The translations under genes and the position numbers were made by a program. Below are positions 21,734-33,991 of a stretch of 64,000 nucleotides of DNA, piece by piece. Numbering within the stretch: the first letter of the stretch is position 1; every line of letters starts with the position of its first letter. Source of the DNA: Smallanthus sonchifolius (Eukaryota > Streptophyta > Magnoliopsida > Asterales > Asteraceae). The notes under the pieces were generated by a model. It was not told the DNA's origin, did no database searches, and worked only from the letters and a program-made list of their open reading frames with translations. The stretch covers positions 2,371,001 through 2,435,000 of the forward strand of contig CM042025.1 of the NCBI GenBank assembly GCA_023525975.1, read 5' to 3'.

Positions 21734-23954
21734 ATATTTTTTATTTAAGGAGATGTGAATAAAAATTACATTTCTACCATTTTATTATATTGAAAAAATG
21801 GATAATTTGTTTTGTTGGCGTGTTCTCGCACAATTTACGATTCTGTATTATAAAAATAAAAAACAACCTTAAGATAAACTAACACTAATACAAAAAAATA
21901 TTAATCAAAACTTGTTTAACCGATAAGCAAAAAAGAAATAGATAACACTTAACGGTTTCGTACTTAGCATAATCAGTTGAATTCGAGCTTTCTCTAGTTT
22001 ATTAAAGCCCGATCCACTAGCCGTCGAAAATTTCTCTAGTGCCTAAGCCTGGAAATTGAATTCACGAAACTAAACCCCGACGTTACCAAACCAAAAAAAT
22101 GAACTTGAAAAACAAAACCAAAAGACTGAAGCTACCAAACTTGATTGTCATTTAACAACTAGCCATGGTGATGGCCCTATGGGTGGCGGCAGCGGCTTGT
22201 AGGTAGGAGGACAAGTCCAAGTGTCCGACACGAGGCAACAAAAAGAAATGGGGTCGGGTGGCGTAATTCTACTAAAAAAACTGATATAAAAAAAATCAAA
22301 CAACTTGTAAAGAGAAAAAAATAAAAAATAAGAAATATATGATCCAAATCATTTTTATTTCTCTCATGTTAATTACACATAGGTGTTATCGTTCAAAAAC
22401 ATACCGTGTTACACAATTATTTGATATATACGGTGTTATCATCCTTTGTACGTAAGTCCGCCCCCGGAGAGATTATGATAACGAAAACTAGACCGGTCAT
22501 CAAACTAGTCATTTTATGAGTTCAACCATCAATTGAAATAATGATTTCAAAATGGGATCACAATTAGCTAGACATAAATCAAAATGCAAAAATACTAAAA
22601 CAAATTGTTTTTTGTTTTATACTTTACAAAATACAAACTTAACCGTTCTTCTCCCCTTGTTCATACGACTAGTATGACAATATGGTCTCTTGACACTCTC
22701 CAAAGTCCAAACTCTAAGTTTTTTGATCTTGTTTTTCAACAAATGTGAAAAGGAGTTTTGAAAATTTTTATGGCTACTTTTCAAAGAATTAACTTTTTTA
22801 TCTTTCTGTTTGATGCCTAATTTCCGATGGGTCAAAAACAAGAAGAGATGTTGAAGTTAAACCGATTTTCGTGAGATCAAATACATACCAAGTCTTTTTA
22901 AATGTTTTGTGTCATAAACTTAATAAGTTTTTAAAACTTGTTTTTGGCACACCCAATTTACATATGTTATATGTGATTTTTCGGAAGGAAAAATATATAT
23001 CATATTTGCAAATGGATAGTGAAGTTCAAGAAAGAGTTATTGGATTCACCGGTTCATTTTGACTTATTGTGTTGTGAATCTAGTATCGCTTGAACCGTTA
23101 ATTGCTCGGTTTGGATACGTATAGAGCGAAGCACTAGATTTCTTATTATCTATTTCACCAACTCGTCCTGAGCACAAGTCAAATGTTGTAATGTAGAAAC
23201 ACCTTGTGCTTGTTCTTTTTGGTTTTTTAAGTTCTATGCAAATAGATACTTGGTGGAAGGTTTTAAATACGTTTAAATTGTTGTATACATGTATATAAAT
23301 CCCAACAATTTGAGATTAGTGTTGTGGGTAATTTTTTGTGTAGTGGTGTGTATTATCGGATTTCGAGGTTGTTGTCGTTTTTGTGGTACATTATTGGTGC
23401 GATTTTACTTATACGAGAAGAAGTTATAACTAGCTTATTAATGATACATTGTAAAGGTTATCTATACCTACTTAGAGAGACGTTCTTAGCGAAGATAATC
23501 TCTCGGTGAAGACCAAGTAGTGGACATAAGATGAATTAGTTAACATCCACCTGAATCACTATAAATCTTGTGTTCGTGTGTTGATATTTTATATACTTTA
23601 AACGTGATCACATATCGTTTTCAACTTACAAGTTGTTCATAAAGAACACATTAGTAACAAGTTAAGAGTTCTAAAATGTGGTACATGAAATTTAATAAGA
23701 ACTTATTCACAATCACACATTTAGGTTTGTACAGGTTTGTTTTATAGCCCGCAGGTGAAGGGTATAGGTAAAACTATAAAAGAAAAAAAAACATAGCATT
23801 ATAAATATAAATATCAATAATATTGACAAAAATGATATAATTGAAAAATTATTGGTTAATCAAACAGACATGATGTTGATCATGGGAGTGGCTACCTATA
23901 TGGTGGTATAAAGACCAAATCATCTTGTTATATCATATAACTATTATATATAAC
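21734..23954. other. Long intergenic stretch, nothing recognised
   Basis: About 2.2 kb with no gene, tRNA or bounded repeat that I can support. Open frames here are short and without family resemblance. Confidence 0.5.
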
Positions 23955-23969
23955 ATATAATTTTACAAC

Positions 23970-23994
23970 AGCCATTGGGGTTGGTGGCCCAATG
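23970..23994 (+). mobile_element. SINE, 5' part (split by the gypsy element)
   Basis: The head AGCCATTGGGGTTGGTGGCC contains an A-box-like segment ending TGGCCCAATG. It is preceded by ATATAATTTTACAAC at 23955-23969, which recurs exactly at 33977-33991 after the 3' part, so the two pieces are one SINE interrupted by the 9.9-kb gypsy insertion. Confidence 0.75.
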
Positions 23995-24285
23995 TGATGT
24001 GGATTCTAGTATTCAAGATTGAATTAACAATGGATGAATACCATTAACAACCAGAAATTCCAATTAGAAGAAGAATGGAACTTGAAGTCTGTTAATTCAG
24101 TTACAAGGGAAGTTTAGGGAGAAATCTGTTACTAATTCTTGAACAACTTTACAAGACAAGGAAATGCCCTATTTATACAACTTCTGACTTAAGCTGACTA
24201 TTTGACTGACTTTGACTTTCTAACAATCATCTAATTTTGACTTACTAATATTGACTAACCAAAGTCAACTATTAAGTACATATCA
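23995..24285 (-). repeat. Gypsy 3' LTR
   Basis: Runs TGATGTGGATTC to ACATATCA on the plus strand (291 bp). It differs from its partner LTR by many substitutions and a block deletion, so the insertion is old. A polypurine tract (AAAGGGGTAT on the minus strand) is at 24286-24295. Confidence 0.9.
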
Positions 24286-24296
24286 ATACCCCTTTG

Positions 24297-25520
24297 TTAA
24301 ACTGATCCTTGACCCCAAGGATCAAAATTTAGAAACCATTTATTCATCAAGTCAGCTGCTTCCCAGGTAGCATCTTCAGGCAAAGCATTCTTCCATTTAA
24401 CTAACCATTGTACCACAGCTCTATTGTTCCTCTTACGGGTTCTAGTGTCAATAACACTCTCTGGTTCCCAAGCAGTAGATGAAGAAACAGTAGCTGCAGG
24501 TTGGGTAATAACAGGTGGATGTGGTCCATGATACCTCTTGAGTAAAGAAACATGCACTGTGGAGTGAATACTAGAATCTGTAGGCAACTGGAGTGTATAA
24601 GCAACTGCACCAACTTTAGCCAAAATAGGGAATGGACCATAATATTTTGCAGCAAGTTTCTGATTAGAGCGAGATTGCACTGAGGTTTGACGATAAGGTT
24701 GCAATTTCAAGTATACCCAATCACCCACTTGAAATTCTCTTTCTGAACTATGAGTATCTGCTAGCTGCTTCATTATATGTTGAGCTTGCTGTAAATTGGA
24801 TTTCAAGATATTGATAACCTCTTCCCTAATTGTCAAGCTTCTGTCCACCACTTCATTATTGCATTCACCTGGTAAGTAAGGTAAATGAATGGGAGGAGGT
24901 TGTCCATAAATCACTTCAAAGGGGGTGCATTTAATAGCTGAATGGTAACTAGTATTGTACCAGTATTCAGCTAAAGGAAGCCATTTTACCCAATCATTTT
25001 GTCTTTCAAAACACATACACCTAAGATAGTTTTCGAGACATATGTTCAAAACTTCGGTTTGCCCATCTGTTTGAGGGTGATAAGAGCTAGACATTCGCTG
25101 ATCCACCCCTTGTAATGCAACAACTCCCTCCAAAAATGGCTGATAAACACTTTATCTGTATCAGAAATGATAGATTTTGGTGTTCCATGAAGTCTAAAAA
25201 TATTATCCAAAAAGACTTGAGCTACCTCTACAGCAGTAAATAGATAGGTAAGAGCCAAAAAGTGACCTCCTTTACTTAATCTGTCAACCACCACAAGAAT
25301 AACATTCTTATTATTGGAATTTGGCAAGTCTTCGACAAAATCCATAGAGATATCTTCCCATACTCCTGTTGGAATGGGTAGTGGTTGAAGGAGACTAGGA
25401 TAAGCTGCTGTATCAGCTTTACACTGCTGACAGACAGTTCAATTCTTGATGTATGCAGTTACTTCTTGGCGTAATTGAATCCAGTAAAACAACCTTGTGA
25501 TTCTCTGCACAATAGCATGG
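24297..25520 (-). pseudogene. Gypsy integrase and chromodomain (broken)
   Basis: Minus-strand remnants of the integrase. The catalytic core begins near MDFVEDLPNS, and the later part has SSYHPQTDGQTE and a C-terminal chromodomain-like LVKWKNALPEDATWEAADL. A TGA at 25441-25439 replaces a cysteine of the N-terminal zinc-binding motif, and a frameshift near 25100-25130 separates the core from the rest. It cannot encode a working integrase. Confidence 0.85.
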
Positions 25521-25634
25521 ACCCCTTAATGACCTCCATGTGAAGAATCATGAAGCCATTGAAAAATTTTAAGCTTCAGAGGAGGAGAATTACCAATAAC
25601 CAACTTACCTCTTCTTAATTCCCCTGAATTCCAG

Positions 25635-26917
25635 TTATATTGCTTGTGTGATGTGGGATCCAGCTGAACTCCTGTATGATTTGAACCAGAGAAGGGCCAG
25701 ACTGCCAAGAGAGTTTAATTTCATCCCACAATTTGTATGAACAGATGAAGCAACCATTTGTAATATTTCACCATGTGTAACCCTGGATAATGCTTCTGCC
25801 ACTTTATTTTCTGTACCTTGTTTATACACAATCTCAAAGGTAAAACCCATTAACTTGGATAGCCACTTTTGCTGCAATGGAGTGTAAATCTTACTATCTA
25901 GTAGATATTTAAGGCTTTGCTGGTCAGTCCTAACAATGAAAGGTTTATAGGCCAGATAGGACTGCCACTTTTGCACAGCATGGATAGTAACAAGAAGTTC
26001 TCTTTCATAGGTAGATAGGGCCAGATTTTTGGGAGATAGAGCCCTACTAATATAAGCAATAGGGTGTCCTTGCTGCATTAAAACATCACCAATACCAAAT
26101 CCAGAAGCATCAGTTTCAATTACAAAAGTATCCTCAAAATTAGGTAAAGCAAGTACTGGAGGATTAGTCATAGCCTTTTTCAAAGATTGAAAGGCCACAT
26201 CAGCTTCAGTAGACCATAGAAAAGAATCTCTTTTTAAGAGCTGAGTTAAAGGTTTGGTTATCTTTCCATAATTCTGCACAAATCTGCGGTAATACCCTGT
26301 AAGTCCTAGAAATCCTCTCAAAGCCTTTACATTCTTAGGAACGGGCCATTCTTGAATAGCTTTGACTTTACTAGGATCAGTTGACACCCCTTGTTGAGAT
26401 ATAATATGACCTAAGTACTCAAGTTCAGTGGCACCAAAAACACACTTACTTTCTTTAGCCACTAATTGATTACATCTTAATACTTCCAAAACCACTTTTA
26501 AATGTGACAGGTGAGTCTCCCAACTTGGGCTATACAGCAATATATCATCAAAAAACACCAAAACAAACTTTCTTAAGTGTTGTTTGAAAATATGATTCAC
26601 CAATCCTTGGAATGTAGATGGTGCATTAGTAAGCCCAAAAGGCATTACTAAAAATTCAAAATGGCCACTATGAGTCTTAAAAGCAGTTTTATTGACATCT
26701 GTAGGATTCATCCTAATTTGGTAATAGCCAGCCTTAAGATCCAATTTAGAGAAGTATTTAGTACCATAGAGTTCATCCATAAGTTCTTCTACCAACGGTA
26801 TAGGAAATATGTCTGGAATTGTAGCTTGATTCAGCTTCCTATAATCAACACACATTCTCCACCCTCCATCTTTTTTTTAACCAAAACCACTGGAGATGCA
26901 AAAGAACTGTTGCTATA
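25635..26917 (-). pseudogene. Gypsy reverse transcriptase and RNase H (broken)
   Basis: The reverse transcriptase palm has VFFDDILLYSP, with the two catalytic aspartates of the usual Y/F-x-DD box, and MPFGLTNAPSTFQ upstream. RNase H follows with ETDASGFGIG. The frame is lost near 25730. The N-terminal end stops at the Copia insertion site (26913-26917) and resumes beyond it at 31704. Confidence 0.85.
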
Positions 26918-27044
26918 TATAATTGGTATTGTGTAATTGTATTTGATGAATAAATGAATACAAGAGGAGGTCCTATATATAGGACAATTACAACTAATAA
27001 TAGTAAACAATCATTTACATAAATATATAAATCTTGGTCTAATA
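26918..27044 (-). repeat. Copia 3' LTR
   Basis: A 127-bp repeat, identical by eye to 31577-31703. The polypurine tract (GAGGGGGAA on the minus strand) is at 27045-27053. Confidence 0.92.
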
Positions 27045-27056
27045 TTCCCCCTCAAG

Positions 27057-30000
27057 CTAAGGCCGGGGAGCGACCTTTAGCTTGGATCTAAGTTGGATAA
27101 ATCGTTGTGAGGATAGAGGCTTTGTGAACACATCTGCAATTTGATCATCTGTCTTGATAAACTGTATTGAGAGCTTTTTTTGAGCGACCCTTTCTCTGAC
27201 AAAATGAAAGTCAATCTCCACGTGTTTTGTGCGAGCATGAAATACCGGATTGGCTGATAAATAAGTGGCGCCTAGATTATCACACCACAATATAGGTGCC
27301 AATGTCATAGATACGTGAAGCTCCTTTAGAAGTGCTTCAAGCCATGTTAACTCAGCAACAGTGTCTGCTAGGGCTTTGTACTCGGATTCTGTAGATGACC
27401 GAGAGACAGTGCGTTGTTTACGAGCACGCCATGAAATAAGGTTGGACCCAAGGTAGATGGCATATCCCCCCGTGGAACGACGGTCATCGAGGGAGCCTGC
27501 CCAATCTGCATCGGAGAAGGCCGTGAGAGACCGTTTGTGGGCATCAGTATAAGCATGAATAACAGAAGCTGATTTGTGTTGAATCAGTAAGCCAAGATGA
27601 GATGTCCCTTGAAGATACCGAAGAATTCTCTTAACCGCAGACCAATGATTTTCTGTAGGGGAGTGCATAAATTGACAAACCTTGTTGACTGCAAAGGTTA
27701 TGTCAGGTCTGGTAAGAGTTAGGTACTGTAAAGCTCCAACAGTTCGTCTAAATTTCACTGGATCGTCAAATTGAGGGCTATCCCCGAGTGCCAAATCAGA
27801 GTTAGGAGCCATAGGTGAGTCAACTGGTTTTGACTGAGAGAGACCCGCTTTCTGAATGATGTCAGAGATGTATTTCTTCTGTGATAGAAGCAGGTCATCG
27901 CCTTTGAAAAGTACCTCAATGCCCAGAAAGTATGACAACCGACCCATGTCTTGGATCGCAAAAGTAGTGCCTAGTCGGTGAATAATGTGGTCAATGAGCC
28001 GGGAATTGTTGCCGGTGAGAATTATGTCATCCACATAAACAAGCATATATAGTAAGTGACCATTATGGGAATAAATAAACAGCGAGGGATCTGTTTTGGA
28101 GCCGTGAAATCCAAGTTGTAATAAGACGCCCGAAAGGCGATTGAACCAAGCCCTCGGAGCTTGTTTGAGGCCATATAGGGACTTGTGAAGCAGACACACG
28201 TGATTTGGCTTTTGTGGATCAATAAAACCTTGTGGTTGGTGTAAGTACACGGTTTCCTTGAGATCACCGTGAAGGAAGGCGTTTTGTACGTCTAATTGGC
28301 GAAGAGACCATTGCCTTGTAACGGCAAGCGACAAAACCACACGAACCGTGGTGGATTTCACCACTGGACTAAATGTAATTGATATTCAATTCCTAGCTGT
28401 TGGTTAAAACCTTTCGCCACTAAACGAGCCTTGTGACGTTTGATATTCCCATTTTCATCATGTTTCAACCTGTATACCCACTTACAATCAACAACATTAG
28501 CATTAGGAACCGGTGGTACTAAAGTCCATGTACTGTTTCTCATTAAGGCTTTGAATTCCTCTGTCATGGCAGCACGCCATGGAGGAATTTTGTTAGCAAT
28601 GGCAAAGGTGGGTGGTTCGGTTGAGGAGGGGTCAATGGAAGAGTGAAAGGCAGAAGGACTATAGGGAGTGGTTTGTTTGGGTGTTTGTCTAAGATTTGAC
28701 GGTCGAGTACGTGGTTGGGTGGCGGTTGTGGTTGGAGCAAATGGATGTGCTGAATGTTGATAAGTGTGGTAGGCTGGAGTGGTGGTTTGAGAATGGCGTT
28801 GATAGGTGGCAATAGGCGGGTTGGCGGGTTGTGAATTGTCTTGTTGGGCAGGGATAGGAGGTTGGTTGGTAGAGGTCAGGTTTGGGCTGGCGGAAAAGGG
28901 CTGGGCCGAGGGTGTTTGGGCTGAATTGGGAGTTGGGTCATTTTGGTTAGGTGGCTGGACAGGAGTGTTTGTGGAAGATGATGGTTGGTCATGAGTAGTA
29001 GGAAAAGGATATGAGGAAATGTAGGGATCTGGGGAGGGTGGGGTAGGTTTAGGAGAGGGTGTTTCAAAAAAGGGAAAATATGTTTCATTGAATCGTACGT
29101 GTCTGGCGATGTAAATGCGATTGGTGGTAGGATCAAGACATTGATATCCGTGATGAGAAGGGCTATACCCGAGGAAAATACACGGTAATGAACGGAAATC
29201 CATTTTGTGTGGATTGTATGGACGGAGGTGAGGAAAACATTGGCACCCGAAAACACGTAAAAAGGAAAGATCGGGTTTCCGATTGAGAAGATTTTCAAGA
29301 GGAGAAATATGGGATGAGGTACGAGAGGGCATTCGATTTATCAGGTATGTGGCGGTTTGGAAGGCAAAGTTCCAAAAGTGCATTGGAACGCCAGATTGTG
29401 CTAAGAGGGTGAGGCCGGTTTCGACCACATGGCGGTGTCGCCTCTCGACAAAGCCATTTTGTTCACTTGTATGAGGACAAGAGAGGCGATGTAAAATTCC
29501 GAGTGTTTTAAAAAAGGAAGATAGGTTTCGAAATTCCCCCCCCCCAATCTGTTTGAACCGATTTAAGTTGTGTTTGGAATTGTCTTTCGGCCATTGTATG
29601 AAATTGTTTAAAGATGCTAAATACATCAGATTTCTGTTTGATTGGAAATATCCACATGTATTTGGTGTAATGATCAACGCAAAGTAAAAAATAACGATCA
29701 CCATAAAAAGAAGTAACAGGAGCGGGACCCCAAACATCACAAAATACTAAATCCAATACATGGGTGCTTTTATAATTTGAAGAAGATAAATGTAGTTTTG
29801 AGGACTTTCCCATAGGACAAGAATTACATAAAGGAAAAACAGAATTATTAATGAGAGGAAGACAATTCTTTGAAATCATGGACTGCAAATGCTGCGGGTG
29901 AGGATGTCCAAGTCTTTGGTGCCAAGTTGTGGGAGAAGCTCGAACGGTGGAAAAAGAAACAGCTGGAACGGGATGACTCTTTGGTGGATGAAAGGAGTAG

Positions 30001-31439
30001 AGACCATCTTTACTTGGACCCATGAGGAGGGTAGTGCGGGTAACCGAATCCTTCACACAAAAAAATGTAGAGTGAAACTCAAAGAAAACATTATTATCTT
30101 GACAAAAACGTTGTACAGAAAGAAGGTTTCGTTTTATTTGTGGAACGTGAAGAATGTCATTAATAGAAAGTGTTTTGTTTGGTGAATTGAAAGTGGTGGA
30201 GCCAATATGAAGAATAGGTAAACCGTTGCCATTACCAACAAGAAGTGTATCCTTACCGAAATAAGGCTCAGAGTTGTCAAAGCCGGTGAGATCAGGAGAC
30301 ACGTGACTGTTTGCACCAGTGTCCGGCAGCCAAGATGATGATGCTTGTGAACGATGATCAGCAAAATTTGCTTGTGGAGCCTGTCGAGGTGGACGAATCG
30401 TTGCTGGATCACGATTTGGGCATTGTGAGGGAACGTGCCCAATTCCACACCTGTTACAAGAACCATAGACGGTATTCTGATTAGATGCCCAAGCAAATCT
30501 AGAATTGTTACCAGCAGAGGATCCCATGTTTCGGTTGTTGTTGTAGTAGCCTCGTCCACGGCGGTTATAGGAACCACGATCACGATTGGATTGCCCACGA
30601 GCACTGTAATAGGCTTGGTTTTGCTGCTGTGCAGGTTGCACATTGAAACCTAACTGTGTCATCAGTTGTTGAAGTGACTGTACTGTTTCAGGTGGGAGTT
30701 GAAGACTGCTCGGCAAGGCTGAGGCACGAGCAGGTGTAGCCGTGAAGGCTTGGGCAGCAGCAGGAATGGTGGGGTCATCTTTCTTTGTCATAAATTCGTG
30801 ATCAGCAAGAAGGCCGGGTAATTCCAATAAGGTAGCTGGAGGTTCTCGAGCAATGATGGTGGGCTTCAAGCTATTGTATTCTTCACGTAGGCCAGAAACA
30901 ATTGGCATAATAACATCTTTTTCAGGCATAGCTGCACCAATGTTTGCTAAGGCATCATTGTATTCTTGTGCTCGGGTGACATAAGCAGCAGAAGCTTCAT
31001 CGGGCTGCATTGACAGCTTGAGGAGTTGGGTTTTTAGCGTGTATTCACGTGAAGAGGTATGAGGTGCATAAGCTCTTTCCAAAGAAAGCCATAGGTCACG
31101 AGAAGTATCACCTTGAACATGCTTGAAGGAGGCTTCAGAGATCGTTGACAGCAGTAGCATGCGAACATGGGCATCATTGGAAGCCCATGTCGAGTAGTCA
31201 GGATTAGGTTGTTGAGTGATGGATGGCGCTGAATCCTTTTCTGAAGAAGAAACAGAAACAGCGATGGTCTTGGGTGGAGAGGAAAGGGTTCCATCGATGT
31301 AAACATACAGACCATTGGTGATGAGAAAGGGTTTGATCATAGTTTTCCAATATCCATAATTGGTGGGGCTTAGGGTAAAACCGAATTTATGAGAATTGTG
31401 ATTGGTTTTCTCAATTGTGGTGAAGGAGACGATGGCCAT
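27057..31439 (-). pseudogene. Copia gag-pol polyprotein with two frameshifts
   Basis: From the ATG at 31439 the domains run in Copia order: gag with a CX2CX4HX4C zinc knuckle (CNRCGIGHVPSQC), protease with the DTG active site (LPDTGANSHVS), GAG-pre-integrase (WHQRLGHP), integrase core, reverse transcriptase with LVYVDDIIL, and RNase H ending at the TAG 27059-27057. Two breaks are seen. One is at a 10-C homopolymer (29536-29545) inside the integrase core; the other is near 28370-28385 at the start of the reverse transcriptase. The first is a place where sequencing or replication slippage is likely. Without them the frame would be open for over 1,400 codons. The proline/threonine-rich linker between integrase and polymerase (about 28600-29050) is normal for this group. 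Confidence 0.88.
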
Positions 31440-31563
31440 TGTTGGCGATTTGGGAAGATCGATGCTGTCTAGGGTTGTAAGATCTGACAGAGAAAAAAAA
31501 AACGAAGAAGAAGAAGGCTGGAAAAAAAAAAAGAAGCGGCTGTTTTAGGGTTGTAAGATCGAT

Positions 31564-31576
31564 GGCTGTGATACCA
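31564..31576 (-). other. Copia primer-binding site
   Basis: On the minus strand TGGTATCACAGCC directly follows the 5' LTR and matches the 3' end of initiator tRNA-Met (TGGTATCAGAGC) apart from one base in the first 12. Confidence 0.8.
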
Positions 31577-31703
31577 TATAATTGGTATTGTGTAATTGTA
31601 TTTGATGAATAAATGAATACAAGAGGAGGTCCTATATATAGGACAATTACAACTAATAATAGTAAACAATCATTTACATAAATATATAAATCTTGGTCTA
31701 ATA
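31577..31703 (-). repeat. Copia 5' LTR
   Basis: 127 bp, identical to the 3' copy at 26918-27044, with a TATATA segment central to the repeat. Confidence 0.92.
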
Positions 31704-31708
31704 CTATA

Positions 31709-32400
31709 TCTGATAACACCCTGATCCAATAACTCTCCAGTCATTTTCTCAATAATATCTTTCTGCATAGTAGGATATCTATAGGGTCTAGAATGTATTC
31801 CCTCTGTGCCTTGTTTCAATGGTATGCTATGATCAAAATTACCTCTTGATGGAGGTAATGCATTCAAATCCTTAAAGACATCTTGATACTCTTGAAGTAA
31901 GGATTGTAAATCTGGAGATTATAAGGCTGATTCTACTGTTTTTAGTAAAATAATAGAAGTAGGTGTTTGAATGCCATCAATAGAACATACTTGAATCATT
32001 GACAACTCCCCTCTTTGTTGAGTAAATTTATGCAAACTCCCCTTATTGATGCTGGATAATTTCTTCTCTTGTTGACCCCTTAGTACCACCTTCTGACCCT
32101 TATACTTAAACTCCACAGTTCTGTCTTTATAATTCATTTTTACACAGCCCAAATCAGTAAACCACTGAACACCTTACACCATATCACATCCTCCTAATGG
32201 CATTACATGCACATCTGCCTCAAAAACCAACCCTTGCATTTTCCACTTAAAGCCTGCAACCATTTTATCACAAACAACTTCCTGACCATTAGCTACTTTA
32301 ACTAGCATAGCAGGCTTAGGAATCAGTTTACATCCTAATTGATTAGCTAAGGTAACATCCAAGATATTATGTGAACTGCCAGTATCCATAAGGATCTGTA
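31709..32400 (-). pseudogene. Gypsy protease and start of reverse transcriptase (broken)
   Basis: A retropepsin-type start MDTGSSHNILD is visible. A TAA at 32176-32174 and a second TAA at 31921-31919 interrupt the frame. The following segment (IPLKQGTEGIHSRPYRYP) is the usual lead-in to the reverse transcriptase and stops at the Copia insertion. Confidence 0.85.
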
Positions 32401-32447
32401 AAGCATACTTTCCAAAATGACCAGTAACTCTTAGAGACTGAAACCTA

Positions 32448-33532
32448 TCATTTTTCTACTGCATTAACAGAAATTTGTGCAAACTCTACCTCTGTTACCT
32501 CAGCTTCTTCTTCTATCACTTCATCCACTAGTTCAACTTCAATATGATACAATTGTGGTCTTTTTCCTTTACAAATATGGCCAGGTAAATACCTCTCATC
32601 ACAATTAAAACATAACCCTTTGGCTCTTTTATCATCAAATTCTTGTTGGGTTAATGTTCTTCTATTACTAACAGCCTTCTTGGTATCTACTGTGTTAAAT
32701 CTTGTTCCTAAAACTACTGGCTTATTAGCACTAGAAATTGGAGTTTGTAATAGAGGTGGTCTATATCCAACTTTTGATTTCTTAGATTTCATAGTTGCTT
32801 CTTGAAGTTTAGCCAAACAAAATGCTTCTTGCAGGGTTTTTGGATTAAACATTCTTACTTGTAATTGTATATCCTCTTCTAATCCAGCCATAAAACAACT
32901 TAAAGCGTATGAAACAGGCAATTGTAAGCGACTAAGGATAGCATCAAATGCATCATGATATTCCTGAACAGTAGCTATTTGTTTCAGATTTTTAAGATCA
33001 GTCATTGGATCATCAAACAATTTTCCAAATCTAGCGTTTAAAGCCTCAAATAATTCCATCCAGGTTAATGGTAACTCACCTCTCTGGCTCAAGAACGATT
33101 GATAACATTGTAATGCTTTATCTTCAAAGTGAATTGCAGCTAATTTCACTTTAACCAAATCTGCTACTTGATCCAACTGAAAGAATTGATTCACCTTGAC
33201 TAGCCAAGATGTTAGTTCGTCACCTCTGAATTTAGGGAATTCAATCTTTGTCAATCTAGCTGTGAAATTGAACCCTAATTCACCTCCATTTCCATTGCTA
33301 GTATCATCCTTTCTTCATGTTGATTTCGGATTGAACCATTTCTGTAACCTTGATTATTCGCAATTTGCGTCACTTGAATCGCTAAACTAGTCATCGTATC
33401 TCTCATTTCTGCAATAACCTTCGTATTCTCTTCAATTTTATCATTCAATTGTGTAGAAGTACTCGCTTCATTATCTGGACCTCGACTACCTTCATCGCTT
33501 TCTAAGTGCCCACTGTTATTCCTTCTCGTCAT
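32448..33532 (-). pseudogene. Gypsy gag (broken)
   Basis: Starts at ATG 33532 (MTRRNNSGHLES). A retrotransposon gag domain follows (WMELFEALNARFGKLF region) and a zinc knuckle (CFNCDERYLPGHIC). A frameshift near 33305-33320 splits the N-terminal part from the rest, and another near 32450 separates gag from the protease. Confidence 0.85.
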
Positions 33533-33587
33533 TGTTCCTTCGATTATGGTGAAATTTGAAATCTGAGCTTAGTTCCAAGGAACGATA

Positions 33588-33599
33588 GTTCTGATACCC
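33588..33599 (-). other. Gypsy primer-binding site
   Basis: GGGTATCAGAAC on the minus strand, adjacent to the 5' LTR, matches the initiator tRNA-Met 3' end with two mismatches. Confidence 0.7.
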
Positions 33600-33866
33600 T
33601 TATGTGGATTCTAGTATTCAAGATTGAATTAACAAAGGATGAATACCATTAATAACTAGAAATTCTAATTAAAAAAAGAATGAAACTTGAAGTCTGTTAA
33701 TTCTATTACAAGGGAAGTTTAGGAAGAACAACTTTAGACAAGAAAATGCCCTATTTTATACGATTTCTGACAAGCTAACTATTTGACTGACTTTGACGTT
33801 CTAACAATCATCTAATTTTGACTTACTAATTTTAACTAACCAAAGTCAACTATTAAGTACATATCA
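33600..33866 (-). repeat. Gypsy 5' LTR
   Basis: 267 bp, the partner of 23995-24285, ending ACATATCA and followed by CAATG. Confidence 0.9.
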
Positions 33867-33871
33867 CAATG

Positions 33872-33976
33872 ATAGAGGCAAAACCTCTAGTAACACTTAA
33901 GAGGTTTATAGGTGTTCAAGTCCCACTAGTGATATGATTAAAATAAATTCGTCTTTCTAAATATATATATATATAT
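33872..33976 (+). mobile_element. SINE, 3' part
   Basis: Continues from the piece at 23970-23994. It carries a B-box GTTCAAGTCCC near 33917-33927 and ends in a TA-repeat tail and not poly-A, before the 15-bp duplication at 33977-33991. The intact SINE would be about 130 bp. Confidence 0.75.
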
Positions 33977-33991
33977 ATATAATTTTACAAC

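Larger units (their letters stand above)
26918..31703 (-). mobile_element. Young Ty1/copia element nested in the gypsy element
   Basis: A 4,786-bp element on the minus strand with two identical 127-bp LTRs. It is flanked by a 5-bp duplication CTATA (26913-26917 and 31704-31708), which restores the gypsy sequence when removed. The short LTRs and YVDD-type polymerase suggest an Ale/Retrofit-like lineage (inference). LTR ends are TA...TA and not TG...CA, a non-canonical pair reported for some Copia elements. Identical LTRs mean a recent insertion. Confidence 0.92.
23995..33866 (-). mobile_element. Reina-like Ty3/gypsy chromovirus, interrupted by a Copia element
   Basis: A full-length element on the minus strand, bounded by short LTRs and a perfect 5-bp duplication CAATG (23990-23994 and 33867-33871). 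A primer-binding site matches the 3' end of initiator tRNA-Met, and a polypurine tract lies next to the 3' LTR. Its gag, protease, reverse transcriptase, RNase H, integrase and chromodomain are all recognisable but broken by stops and frameshifts. The Copia insertion sits at the protease/reverse-transcriptase junction. Short LTRs (under 300 bp) plus a C-terminal chromodomain suggest the Reina lineage. Confidence 0.9.

Noticed and set aside
28806..28994. Plus-strand reading frames opposite the Copia linker
   Set aside because: They are antisense shadows of the proline/threonine-rich part of the Copia polyprotein.
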